Shown here in pieces: positions 19,502-27,652 of a stretch of 64,000 nucleotides of DNA (the first letter of the stretch is position 1; every line of letters begins with the position of its first letter). The stretch is taken from contig NZ_PUIA01000026.1 in assembly GCF_002967715.1 (NCBI RefSeq), positions 1-64,000 on the forward strand, in the 5' to 3' direction. This stretch comes from Blastopirellula marina (GTDB lineage: Bacteria > Planctomycetota > Planctomycetia > Pirellulales > Pirellulaceae). Both the position numbers and the translations under genes were made by a program. The notes beneath the pieces are model-generated. The model had not been told where the DNA came from, did no database searches, and saw nothing but the letters and a program-made list of their open reading frames with translations.

Positions 19502-19897
19502 CTACCAGACTTCGCACAATACTTCGCCGCCGATCTTCTTCTGGCGAGCTTCACGATCGCTGATCACACCACTGGAGGTGCTGATCACGGTGATACCCAT
19601 GCCATTGAGGATTGGACGCAAATCGGTCGACTTGGAATAAATTCGACGACCAGGCTTGCTGATACGCTTGATGTGCTGAATCACGCGTTCCCCGCTGGGG
19701 CCGTACTTCAGTTCCAAGCGAATCTGCTTCACCGGATGGTCCTCGGTTTCTACCCAGTCCCAGATGTAGCCTTCACGCTTCAACACGTCGGCCAAACCGC
19801 GTTTGACTTTGGACGTGGGCATTTCAACGTGTGGGTGCTCGACGCGAACCGCATTGCGAATACGGGTCAACATGTCGGCGATAGGGTCGGTCATCAT
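19502..19897 (-). CDS. rpsH: 30S ribosomal protein S8
   Basis: The 131-residue S8 binds the central 16S domain. It begins MMTDPIADMLTRIRNAV and ends with the family motif GVISDREARQKKIGGEVLCEVW. It may start at the second Met. The gene lies between rpsN and rplF. Confidence 0.97.
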   Translation of the reverse strand: MMTDPIADMLTRIRNAVRVEHPHVEMPTSKVKRGLADVLKREGYIWDWVETEDHPVKQIRLELKYGPSGERVIQHIKRISKPGRRIYSKSTDLRPILNGMGITVISTSSGVISDREARQKKIGGEVLCEVW

Positions 19898-19913
19898 AAT
19901 ACTTCGGGTCCCC

Positions 19914-20099
19914 TTACCAACTCGCCTTGCGTAAACCTGGAATCAGCCCTCGATCCGCCAAGTTGCGAATACAAATACGGCAGACACCAAACTTTCGGTA
20001 CACGGCACGTGGTCGACCGCACATAGTGCAGCGACGTTCACGCCGAGACGAAAACTTCGGCTCGCGATTGGCCTTGGCGATTTTTGACTTGCTTGCCAC
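19914..20099 (-). CDS. rpsN: 30S ribosomal protein S14, zinc type
   Basis: The 61-residue form keeps the four zinc cysteines in CTMCGRP and CRICIRNLA, so it is the short C+ type rather than the long zinc-free form. It follows rplE and is 16 bp before rpsH. Confidence 0.96.
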   Translation of the reverse strand: MASKSKIAKANREPKFSSRRERRCTMCGRPRAVYRKFGVCRICIRNLADRGLIPGLRKASW

Positions 20100-20171
20100 G
20101 AGGATTTCCTACCTGGAAAACGAATCGACTGAGTAAACGTTCTTTATACGGTCCGGTCTAAGCACTACGAC

Positions 20172-20744
20172 TTAGGCGGTCTTCTTCTTTTTAGGATCTT
20201 CCCGCTGGAACGGCATGCCCAACAGAGCAAGCAGTTCGCGAGCTTCGTCATCGGTTGCCCCGGTAGTGACGAAGGTGATGTCCATACCTTGCTGACGGGT
20301 GTACTTGTCCGGGTTCAATTCCGGGAACACCATCTGCTCGGTAAGGCCCATCGTATAATTGCCGTTGCCGTCAAAGCTCTTGGGGTTCACACCACGGAAG
20401 TCGCGAACCTGTGGAAGGGCCAGCGAGACCAGGCGGTCCAGAAACTCGTACATGCGTTGACGACGAAGGGTGACCTTCACGCCGATCGGCATGCCTTCAC
20501 GCAGCTTGAAAGCGGCGACGCTCTTACGAGCACGGCAGATCATCGGGCGCTGGCCGGTGAATTCCGACATGGCTTCCGCAGCTTCGTCGACATGTTTCTT
20601 TTCGGTGACGGCGGTACCAACACCCATGTTGACGACGATCTTCCGCAAGCGAGGCAGGTTCATCGGGTTCTTACGACCGAGCTTTTCAGCCAGTGCGGGA
20701 AGCACTTCGTTTTCGTATTGTTCTTGAAGTCGTGGTTTGCTCAT
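20172..20744 (-). CDS. rplE: 50S ribosomal protein L5
   Basis: The 190-residue 5S-rRNA-binding protein has the motif LRKIVVNMGVGTA, RARKSVAAFKLREGMPIG and MDITFVTTGATDDEA. A short Lys-rich tail (REDPKKKKTA) extends the end. It stands between rplX and rpsN as usual. Confidence 0.98.
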   Translation of the reverse strand: MSKPRLQEQYENEVLPALAEKLGRKNPMNLPRLRKIVVNMGVGTAVTEKKHVDEAAEAMSEFTGQRPMICRARKSVAAFKLREGMPIGVKVTLRRQRMYEFLDRLVSLALPQVRDFRGVNPKSFDGNGNYTMGLTEQMVFPELNPDKYTRQQGMDITFVTTGATDDEARELLALLGMPFQREDPKKKKTA

Positions 20745-20805
20745 GGCTTATCTCGAACGATTACCGGCTCACGCCTTTTGACTTGGGACTGCCGCCAGGC
20801 AGTAA

Positions 20806-21147
20806 TTATTTCTTCTTGGCCGGACTCAGCTGGCCGATTTCGGCATTGCATGACTTGCAGTACCGAACCTTGCTGCCGTCCTCTTTGATCTTGGCACCGG
20901 TCTTGGTGCGGGCCTTGCACTCGGTGCAAACCAGCATGACGTTGGAAATGTCGATTGGCATTTCCTTCGACAGCTTGCCCCCCTTAGGGTTACGCTGGCT
21001 TGGCTTGACGTGCTTGTAAACCTTAGCCACGCCTTCCACGAGGATCTTGCCCTTTTCAGGGTAGACCTTCAGGACCTTGCCACGAAGTTCGCTGGCCGCA
21101 TCGGCGCCGGTGATGATTTCGACGGTGTCGTCAACTTTGATATGCAT
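20806..21147 (-). CDS. rplX: 50S ribosomal protein L24 with C-terminal zinc ribbon
   Basis: The 113-residue L24 starts with a KOW-type domain (VDDTVEIITGADAASELRGK). The C-terminal half has CTEC at about 75-78 and CKSC at about 98-101, a likely zinc ribbon. Start overlaps the rplN stop by one base. Confidence 0.96.
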   Translation of the reverse strand: MHIKVDDTVEIITGADAASELRGKVLKVYPEKGKILVEGVAKVYKHVKPSQRNPKGGKLSKEMPIDISNVMLVCTECKARTKTGAKIKEDGSKVRYCKSCNAEIGQLSPAKKK

Positions 21148-21515
21148 TAGACCACCTCACTGGCCAAACTGACGATCTTCATGAACTTGCGATCTCGCAG
21201 CTCACGAGCGACCGCACCGAAAATACGCGTGCCACGCGGATTATTGTCTTTGTCAATCAGTACGACCGCGTTGCGATCGAACCGGATGTAGCTTCCGTCT
21301 GGACGACGAGTCGGCTTTTTGCAGCGAACGATCACGGCACGAACAACGGCCTTCTTCTTCACGTCCGCACCTGCCACAACTTCCTTCACCGAGCAGATAA
21401 TCACGTCACCCAGGCCAGCGGTACGCTTACGCGTTCCACCGAGAACCTTAATGCACATGACTTCCTTCGCTCCGGTGTTGTCGGCGACGGCCAGTCTTGT
21501 TTCTTGTTGAATCAT
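21147..21515 (-). CDS. rplN: 50S ribosomal protein L14
   Basis: The 122-residue L14 lies at the subunit interface. It begins [20 protein letters not shown], has the [20 protein letters not shown] section and ends near [20 protein letters not shown]. Standard length, next to rpsQ. Confidence 0.98.
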   Translation of the reverse strand: MIQQETRLAVADNTGAKEVMCIKVLGGTRKRTAGLGDVIICSVKEVVAGADVKKKAVVRAVIVRCKKPTRRPDGSYIRFDRNAVVLIDKDNNPRGTRIFGAVARELRDRKFMKIVSLASEVV

Positions 21516-21574
21516 CGCTTTTTAAATCCAACCCTATGCCGCGGCTGATGTCAGCTTTGGCGGTGTACGGGAGC

Positions 21575-21889
21575 TTATCTATCTTCTTGTTCTTGGAGGT
21601 GAGCCGCTTGTTCACGAGCAGCCTTCAAAGCGGCCACGTCAACTTCGGTGCTCTTTTCCACGATCCGAACCAATTCCCAACGCTTTGTCTTGCTGCGGGG
21701 ACGGCTCTCGATGATCTCGACCCGATCGCCCAGGCCCGACTCGTTGTTCTCGTCGTGCACATGGCAAACCATGCGTCGCGAGTAGTACTTGCCGTACAGC
21801 GGGTGACGGATACGACGGGCGATTTCAACGCGTCGCGTTTTGTCTTGCTTGTCGCCCGTCACTCGACCGACCAATACTTTCTTGGGCAT
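21575..21889 (-). CDS. rpsQ: 30S ribosomal protein S17
   Basis: The 104-residue S17 has the RNA-binding OB-fold core (KVLVGRVTGDKQDKTRRVEI, GDRVEIIESRPRSKTKRWEL). It carries a roughly 20-residue charged, probably helical tail after about residue 82 that E. coli S17 (84 residues) lacks. Confidence 0.96.
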   Translation of the reverse strand: MPKKVLVGRVTGDKQDKTRRVEIARRIRHPLYGKYYSRRMVCHVHDENNESGLGDRVEIIESRPRSKTKRWELVRIVEKSTEVDVAALKAAREQAAHLQEQEDR

Positions 21890-21919
21890 TGCCGAATCTC
21901 TCTTTAAACTTCGCTTGAA

Positions 21920-22123
21920 TTAGGTACTGGCCGCGGCGGCTGCTCGCTCGGCTTTAATCGTTTTAATCCGAGCCACCAACTTGCGATTCTTCGCTAATTC
22001 GCTGGGGGCGTCCAAACGTTCGGTCTGAGACTGAACTCGCAGACGAAACAGGTTGTCCATGGCGTTCTTCAGATTCGCCTGGAGCTGATCGTCGCTCAGT
22101 TCTCGCAATTCGCTTGCTTTCAT
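21920..22123 (-). CDS. rpmC: 50S ribosomal protein L29
   Basis: The 67-residue L29 sits at the exit tunnel and helps dock SRP and trigger factor. It has the helical-hairpin pattern KASELRELSDDQLQANLKNA and LFRLRVQSQTERLDAPSELA. It lies between rplP and rpsQ. Confidence 0.96.
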   Translation of the reverse strand: MKASELRELSDDQLQANLKNAMDNLFRLRVQSQTERLDAPSELAKNRKLVARIKTIKAERAAAAAST

Positions 22124-22195
22124 TGCCTTATTGCCTAATCACGTTTCGCTTGCGGTTATGTCGCCGCCGACCATCGTGGCCAGGTCCTCAGTGGA

Positions 22196-22630
22196 CTAGG
22201 CCTCAGTTGTTTCCAGTTCCGGACGACGACGCACGAAGCGGCATCGAACCGGCATCTTGTGAGCCAAACGAGCGAAACAAATCTTCGCTTGTTGCTCGGT
22301 GACACCCTTGAGCTCGTACATGACCGTACCGGGCTTCACGGTGGCGACCCAACGGTCAGGCTCACCTTTACCCTTACCCATACGAGTCTCCAACGGGCGA
22401 GCCGTTACCGACTTGTGGGGGAAGATCCGGATGTACAACTTACCGATACCACGGACGTACTGCTGAGCAGCGATACGACCCGCTTCGATCGTTTGAGCGG
22501 TAATATGTCCCGCTTGTGTGGATTGAAGTCCGTAATCACCAAGGACGACGGTATTGCCACGAGTGGCATTACCTTTTATACGTCTTCTTTGGCTTTTTCG
22601 GTGCTTCACTCGTCGAGGCATCATAGCCAT
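22196..22630 (-). CDS. rplP: 50S ribosomal protein L16
   Basis: The 144-residue L16 shapes the A-site side of the peptidyl-transferase region. Its signature RVKHRKSQRRRIKGNATRG lies near the start, followed by WVATVKPGTVMYELKGVTE. I chose the ATG at 22630 because an AAGGGG element lies about 9 bases upstream; the ATGs at 22624 or 22621 are alternatives. The start lies inside the end of rpsC, an overlap of 62 bp. Confidence 0.96.
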   Translation of the reverse strand: MAMMPRRVKHRKSQRRRIKGNATRGNTVVLGDYGLQSTQAGHITAQTIEAGRIAAQQYVRGIGKLYIRIFPHKSVTARPLETRMGKGKGEPDRWVATVKPGTVMYELKGVTEQQAKICFARLAHKMPVRCRFVRRRPELETTEA

Positions 22631-23324
22631 CGGAGTCGTCCCCTTCGTAAAAACCGTTATTGATCCAGACCTGGACCCCGATGTGTCCCTGCGGAGTACG
22701 TGCTTCAGTGAAGCCGTAATCGATCTTCGCCCGCAGGGTGCTCAACGGAATCGATCCTTCAATTTGCTTTTCGCGGCGAGCCATTTCCGCACCACCAAGA
22801 CGCCCGGCCATTTGGATTTTGATGCCACGGGCACCGGCCTCCATGGTGCTTTCGATCGCACGTTTCATCGTGCGGCGGAAGCTGGCACGCTTGGCCAACT
22901 GATCGGCGATATCCTCGGCGACCAACTGGGCTCGCAGTTCTGGGCGACCGACTTCTTCAATCTTCAGATTGATGCGACGGCCAACCAGGTTTTGCAGTTC
23001 TTCCTGCAGCTTTTCGACTTCCTGCCCCTTCTGACCAATGATCAGACCAGGTCGGGCGACGAACAACGTCACGCGAACTTCATCGCGAGTCCGTTCGATT
23101 TCGACTTTGTCGATACCTGCATTACGGTACTTTTGGCGAATGCGTTGATCAGGGTGCTTCAGGATGAAGTCCCGGATCTTCTTATCTTCCAGGAGCAAGC
23201 CTGGAAAATCACGCTTCGACGCAAACCATTTGCTCTTCCAGCCGACCATGACGCCGGTACGAAACGCAACTGGATTAACTTTTTGTCCCATGCTTGTCTC
23301 TCGACTCGAAGACGGGGCAACCAC
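22569..23324 (-). CDS. rpsC: 30S ribosomal protein S3
   Basis: The 251-residue S3 lines the mRNA entry. The KH domain (GLIIGQKGQEVEKLQEEL) and the C-terminal domain (RREKQIEGSIPLSTLRAKID, EARTPQGHIGVQVW) are present. An additional Asp/Ser then Lys-rich tail of about 30 residues (222-251) is encoded partly within the start of rplP. The real start is probably MGQKVNPVAFRTG, ten codons in (about 23291), since family members begin MGQKVNP. Confidence 0.96.
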   Translation of the reverse strand: MVAPSSSRETSMGQKVNPVAFRTGVMVGWKSKWFASKRDFPGLLLEDKKIRDFILKHPDQRIRQKYRNAGIDKVEIERTRDEVRVTLFVARPGLIIGQKGQEVEKLQEELQNLVGRRINLKIEEVGRPELRAQLVAEDIADQLAKRASFRRTMKRAIESTMEAGARGIKIQMAGRLGGAEMARREKQIEGSIPLSTLRAKIDYGFTEARTPQGHIGVQVWINNGFYEGDDSDGYDASTSEAPKKPKKTYKR

Positions 23325-23333
23325 CTGGTTACC

Positions 23334-23684
23334 TTAGCCTTGGAGTTCCTCCAGGGTGACGTGAATGTGACAGGTCCGCTTCAAAATCGGGAACGCGCTT
23401 CCACGAGCTCGGGGGCGGAATCGCTTAATGATCGGGCCACCATCGACGCGAGCTTCGCGAACAAACAAAGCATGCTGGTTAGCAGCACGACCTTCGTTCT
23501 GTTCCGAGTCTTGCGAGTTGCCGATGGCACTCTTAATGACTTCTTCCAGCAGGCGAGCACCACGCTGCGGTTGATATCGCAGAATATCGAGTGCCTCGTC
23601 GGCCAGCTTGCCACGCACCAAATCGGCTAGCGGGCGCACCTTTCGTGGGCTGATGCGTGCCAGTCGGTGGGTCGCTTTGAACAT
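23334..23684 (-). CDS. rplV: 50S ribosomal protein L22
   Basis: The 116-residue L22 lines the exit tunnel. It shows RLARISPRKVRPLADLVRGK, the beta-hairpin RFRPRARGSAFPILKRTCHI and the typical TLEEL end. It lies between rpsS and rpsC. Confidence 0.97.
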   Translation of the reverse strand: MFKATHRLARISPRKVRPLADLVRGKLADEALDILRYQPQRGARLLEEVIKSAIGNSQDSEQNEGRAANQHALFVREARVDGGPIIKRFRPRARGSAFPILKRTCHIHVTLEELQG

Positions 23685-23770
23685 GGTTGATCAACTCCTC
23701 GAACCACGGGTGTCGGGCAAGGCCCTTGTTAGCCGTGGGCAGCCAAGCTGCGTTTGCCAATCGGTATGCG

Positions 23771-24043
23771 TTATTTCTTCTTCTTGTCAGCGCCATGACC
23801 ACGGAAGGTTCGCGTCGGTGCGAATTCGCCGAGCTTGTGCCCGATCATGTCTTCAGTGACATAAACTTTCAGGTGGGCCTTGCCGTTGTGGACCATGAAC
23901 GTGTGGCCGATGAACTCGGGAATGATCGTGCAAGATCGAGCCCAGGTCTTGATCGGGTCCTTGGTGCCAGCCTCTTCTTGCTTGGCAACCTTTTCATAAA
24001 CGTTGGGGTCGACGTACGGCCCTTTTTTTAGGGATCGGCTCAT
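23771..24043 (-). CDS. rpsS: 30S ribosomal protein S19
   Basis: The 90-residue S19 is in the small-subunit head. It starts [19 protein letters not shown] and has the signature [20 protein letters not shown] and [19 protein letters not shown]. Standard length. Confidence 0.98.
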   Translation of the reverse strand: MSRSLKKGPYVDPNVYEKVAKQEEAGTKDPIKTWARSCTIIPEFIGHTFMVHNGKAHLKVYVTEDMIGHKLGEFAPTRTFRGHGADKKKK

Positions 24044-24103
24044 CTTTGAAAACCTTTAGGATCGCGGCTTGGCGGCCTAACTTTCCGTGTGCTGTGGGTG
24101 CTC

Positions 24104-24964
24104 TTACTTCAACAACTTCAGTAGACCGTAACGACGCGAACGACGGCGACGAACGATCGAGCGATTGGAAGCCTTCTTGCGGTGACGCGTTGCACCACCT
24201 TTGGTCGGCTTACCTTGTGGCGTAACCGGATGACGACCACCCTTGGTACGACCTTCACCACCACCGTGTGGATGGTCGATCGGGTTCATCGCGGTACCAC
24301 GGACGTGAGGACGTCGACCAAGCCAACGCTTACGACCAGCCTTACCGAGCGAAATCTTTTCGTGATCCGGGTTGCTTACACGACCGATGGTCGCACGGCA
24401 GCGGCTCGAAACACGGCGAATTTCGCCACTGGGCAGCGACAGCTGAGCCCAATCGGCTTCGCAGGCCATCAAAGTGGCCGAGCTACCAGCCGAGCGGCAC
24501 ATTGCACCACCACGGCCAGGCGTCATCTCAATATTGTGAACGGTGGTCCCAGCAGGGATGTTCTTCAACGGCAGGCAGTTACCAACCGATGGCGAAGCTT
24601 CGCTACCGCTTTGGACCTTATCGCCAGCCTTCAAACCATCGGGAGCGAGGATATATCGCTTTTCGCCGTCAACGTAGTTCAACAGGGCGATACGAGCACT
24701 GCGGTTCGGATCGTACTGCACCGAGGCAACCACTGCCGGCACACCATCTTTGGCGCGACGAAAGTCGATCACACGGTAACGACGCTTATGGCCACCACCG
24801 CGGTGACGGGTGGTGATCTTACCTTGGTTGTTACGACCGCCGGTCTTGGTCAGCTTCCGGAGAAGGTTCTTCTCTGGCTGTGCTCCCTTGGTCAACTCTT
24901 TGAAGTCGCTGACCGAGGCGTTACGACGCCCAGCGGAAGTTGGCTTGTATTTTCGGATACCCAT
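24104..24964 (-). CDS. rplB: 50S ribosomal protein L2
   Basis: The 286-residue L2 is needed for subunit association and peptidyl transfer. It has [20 protein letters not shown] near the start and the C-terminal [20 protein letters not shown] with the essential histidine. Slightly longer than E. coli (273). Confidence 0.99.
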   Translation of the reverse strand: MGIRKYKPTSAGRRNASVSDFKELTKGAQPEKNLLRKLTKTGGRNNQGKITTRHRGGGHKRRYRVIDFRRAKDGVPAVVASVQYDPNRSARIALLNYVDGEKRYILAPDGLKAGDKVQSGSEASPSVGNCLPLKNIPAGTTVHNIEMTPGRGGAMCRSAGSSATLMACEADWAQLSLPSGEIRRVSSRCRATIGRVSNPDHEKISLGKAGRKRWLGRRPHVRGTAMNPIDHPHGGGEGRTKGGRHPVTPQGKPTKGGATRHRKKASNRSIVRRRRSRRYGLLKLLK

Positions 24965-25019
24965 GGTTCGTCTCGTAGTTTATTACGGGTCGCTGTCTTA
25001 TGCGGAGGACCGAACTCGA

Positions 25020-25346
25020 TTAATAGAAGTCGATCTTTTGATCATCAGCCAACGTGACGATGGCTTTCTTCCAGTTGCGGGTCGTTCCGTTGCGAAAACG
25101 ATAACGGCGGGCCTTGCCCTTACGCGTTTGCGTCTTCACGCTGGCGACTTTGACGTCGAACAACTCTTCAACCGCACGACGGACATCCAACTTGGTGGCA
25201 GCCGGAGCGATCTCGAATGTATATTGATTCAAGTCTTCCGAAACCTGAACACCCTTTTCAGTCACCAGCGGACGCAGGATCACTTGGTGCGAATCAAGCG
25301 TACGGGTTGGGGTGTCTGTGCTCGGTTTGTAGTAAGGCCGTGCCAT
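25020..25346 (-). CDS. rplW: 50S ribosomal protein L23
   Basis: The 108-residue exit-tunnel protein carries HQVILRPLVTEKGVQ and AVEELFDVKVASVKTQTRKG, standard motifs of the family and of the SRP/trigger-factor docking site. It lies between rplD and rplB. Confidence 0.97.
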   Translation of the reverse strand: MARPYYKPSTDTPTRTLDSHQVILRPLVTEKGVQVSEDLNQYTFEIAPAATKLDVRRAVEELFDVKVASVKTQTRKGKARRYRFRNGTTRNWKKAIVTLADDQKIDFY

Positions 25347-25411
25347 GTTGGCACCTCTGTCACTATGTCAGGTTGAATTGATTTACCGTTAAGTCAATCG
25401 ACCAAAAGCGA

Positions 25412-26044
25412 TTATTCGCCCTTGCCACTGCTCCGAAGCGAGTCGAGAGCAGCTTTAGTGATGACTAACTTCCGAGGACGCAGAACCGAGTAGGCGTTCA
25501 GTTCAGCAACTGGGCTGACCGAGACACCTTCGATGTTCCGTGCACTGCGGTAGAAGATCGGATCGTGCTTTTCCAGCGCGATCGCAACCTTTTGACCGTA
25601 AACACCCAGGGCTTTCAAAGCACCTGCGACGCTCTTGGTCTTGATTTCACTTTGAGCCAGGTCGTCAACAACAACCACTTGCTCGCCTTGGATCTTGCTG
25701 GCGATTGCCATACGGGTCGCGATCTTCAACGCCTTCTTGTTCAGGCGGTACGAGTAATCGCGTGGGCGAATCGCGAAGATGTGACCACCGCCACGGCGAA
25801 CGCCGCTACGTTTGGAACCGGCACGTGCGTTACCAGTACCTTTCTGGCGATACATCTTCTTGGTCGAACCAGCAACTTCAGCACGTGTCTTACTGCGGTG
25901 TGTACCCTGACGGAGATTCGCCTGGTACATCACGACAGCGTCGTGCATCAACTGCTTGTTGATCGACGGAGCGATTTCAGCCGGATCAAGCTCGTACTTG
26001 CCGACTTCCTTTCCGCTCTTGTCAAAAATTGGCAAACTGACCAT
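25412..26044 (-). CDS. rplD: 50S ribosomal protein L4
   Basis: The 210-residue L4 has the tunnel loop (RGTHRSKTRAEVAGSTKKMY, GTGNARAGSKRSGVRRGGGH) and the C-terminal domain with VAELNAYSVLRPRKLVITKA. In E. coli L4 also represses its own operon; nothing here shows whether that applies. It lies between rplC and rplW. Confidence 0.97.
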   Translation of the reverse strand: MVSLPIFDKSGKEVGKYELDPAEIAPSINKQLMHDAVVMYQANLRQGTHRSKTRAEVAGSTKKMYRQKGTGNARAGSKRSGVRRGGGHIFAIRPRDYSYRLNKKALKIATRMAIASKIQGEQVVVVDDLAQSEIKTKSVAGALKALGVYGQKVAIALEKHDPIFYRSARNIEGVSVSPVAELNAYSVLRPRKLVITKAALDSLRSSGKGE

Positions 26045-26093
26045 GGAACTATTCTTTCACGCGTTGACGCGACTTAATGCTTCAAGGACGCCG

Positions 26094-26783
26094 TTAGCGA
26101 ACCATATTTGTTTCACGAACGATCACGTATCCGCCATTCGGGCCTGGAACGGCACCGTTAAGCAAGATCACGCCGTTTTCTTCGTCGACCTTGACCACCT
26201 TCAGATTGCGAGTGGTGACCTTGGCGTTCCCGTACTGGCCGCTCATCCTCAGGCCCTTAAACGTACGGCTTGGATAGGCACTGCAACCGGTGCCACCGGT
26301 GTGACGGTGAACCTTCTTCACACCGTGGGTAGCACGCTGACCAGCGAAATTGTGTCGCTTCATCACACCGGCGTAACCGCGACCGCGGCTAGTGGCAATG
26401 ACGTCGACGCGGGCTGCTTCAGCGAGAACGCCGATGCTGATCTCTTGACCAACTTCAGCACCTTCGATCGAACCACGAAGTTCACGGATGAAACGCTTTG
26501 GTTCGCATCCGGCCTTTGCGGCAGCTTCACCGCCAGCGGCGGCCAACTTCTTCGATCGCTTGCTTGAGAGAGGAGCAACGTGACCACGTTCACTACGAAT
26601 CGCCAAACGACGGGGCTTGTCGCCGTAACCGAGCTGAATTGCCTCGTAGCCATCGCGCTCCATGGTTCGCACCTGGAGAACGTGACAGGGACCTGCTTGT
26701 ACAACCGTAACCGGGATAACTTCACCAGACTCTGTATAGATCTGGGTCATCCCGACCTTACGGCCGAGTATGCCTTTTGCCAT
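26094..26783 (-). CDS. rplC: 50S ribosomal protein L3
   Basis: The 229-residue L3 begins AKGILGRKVGMTQIYTESGE and has VDVIATSRGRGYAGVMKRHN and the conserved AYPSRTFKGLRMSGQYGN segment near the modified-Gln loop. It follows rpsJ as in the S10 operon. Confidence 0.98.
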   Translation of the reverse strand: MAKGILGRKVGMTQIYTESGEVIPVTVVQAGPCHVLQVRTMERDGYEAIQLGYGDKPRRLAIRSERGHVAPLSSKRSKKLAAAGGEAAAKAGCEPKRFIRELRGSIEGAEVGQEISIGVLAEAARVDVIATSRGRGYAGVMKRHNFAGQRATHGVKKVHRHTGGTGCSAYPSRTFKGLRMSGQYGNAKVTTRNLKVVKVDEENGVILLNGAVPGPNGGYVIVRETNMVR

Positions 26784-26896
26784 GATTCGTCGCCTTGTAG
26801 TCCGTTGCTCGCTTCGATGGATTAGCCAAGTCGGCCAATTACCACCCGAAGCTTCCAGCCATCCAAAGACTCTTTAAAACGAGCTAAGTGGGTAAA

Positions 26897-27214
26897 CTAT
26901 CGAGTTGTTGCCTTGATCTTGATATCGACACCAGCTGGCAGATTCAGCTTGTTGAGCGATTCAATCGTCTTGGCGGTAGCCTGGACGATATCGATCAGAC
27001 GCTTGTGCGTCCGAACTTCAAACTGCTGACGTGCCTTTTTGTCGATATGCGGACCCGACAGAACGGTGTACCGTTCGATGCGAGTCGGCAACGGAATGGG
27101 GCCATGCACTTCCGAATGGGTCCGCTTCGCCGTATCGACGATGTCGAGAGCACTCTGATCCAAGATCGAGTGATCGTAAGCTTCCATCCGAATGCGAATA
27201 ATTTCTTTCGCCAC
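26897..27214 (-). CDS. rpsJ: 30S ribosomal protein S10
   Basis: The 105-residue S10 (NusE) works in the ribosome and in antitermination with NusB/NusG. It has the family signature [20 protein letters not shown]. It is the first gene of the S10 cluster and has a good promoter candidate at 27308-27336, giving a leader of about 85 bases. Confidence 0.98.
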   Translation of the reverse strand: MAKEIIRIRMEAYDHSILDQSALDIVDTAKRTHSEVHGPIPLPTRIERYTVLSGPHIDKKARQQFEVRTHKRLIDIVQATAKTIESLNKLNLPAGVDIKIKATTR

Positions 27215-27652
27215 GTGCCTGACCCCTATAAGCTGCTTCCCGGAAACCCGGGGTTGTAATTTCTTTTCGCTCCCTAGTCGCTCTTTGAGCTAACCGGGAA
27301 ACAGATGATATTAAAAATCCAAGGCTGTTTCGTCAATGGGCTCAGGTTTGGATTTCGAACCTTTTTCGAATGGTTGTCTCGATCGGCGAAAAAAGCCCTG
27401 TTTTCAGGCACAATACGCTACTTCTCGAAACTTACGGGTATGGGCAATTCTCGGAATAACCTGTCGGATTTTTCGTTCTCGCAGACCTGAATTCAGAGCC
27501 CGCAGACCGAACTGACATAAATTGCCCATGATTCATGGATCCAACCTGGGCTTCAGCAGTGCAACCCATCTGCCAACCTAACCCTGTCGAGCAGCCAGGT
27601 TGACCGTGTGAATCGCGACCCACCGCCACCCAGTCGGCCCAGTCACCGCAGA
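27215..27652. other. Gene-free stretch between fusA and rpsJ
   Basis: No gene seen. It holds the rpsJ promoter and three further structures. A 10-bp inverted repeat ATGGGCAATT/AATTGCCCAT has arms at 27440-27449 and 27520-27529. Between its arms CGCAGACC occurs twice, at 27480 and 27501, around the palindrome CTGAATTCAG. An 8-bp inverted repeat CAACCTGG/CCAGGTTG (27542-27549, 27595-27602) lies in the fusA 3' region. tuf, often in this place, is absent. Confidence 0.7.
27308..27336 (-). promoter_or_regulatory. Sigma-70-type promoter of the S10 operon
   Basis: On the minus strand TTGACG (27331-27336) is separated by exactly 17 bp from TAATAT (27308-27313). It lies about 95 bp before the rpsJ start, with the right direction and an AT-rich spacer end. 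This is the best promoter match seen in the window. Confidence 0.8.
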
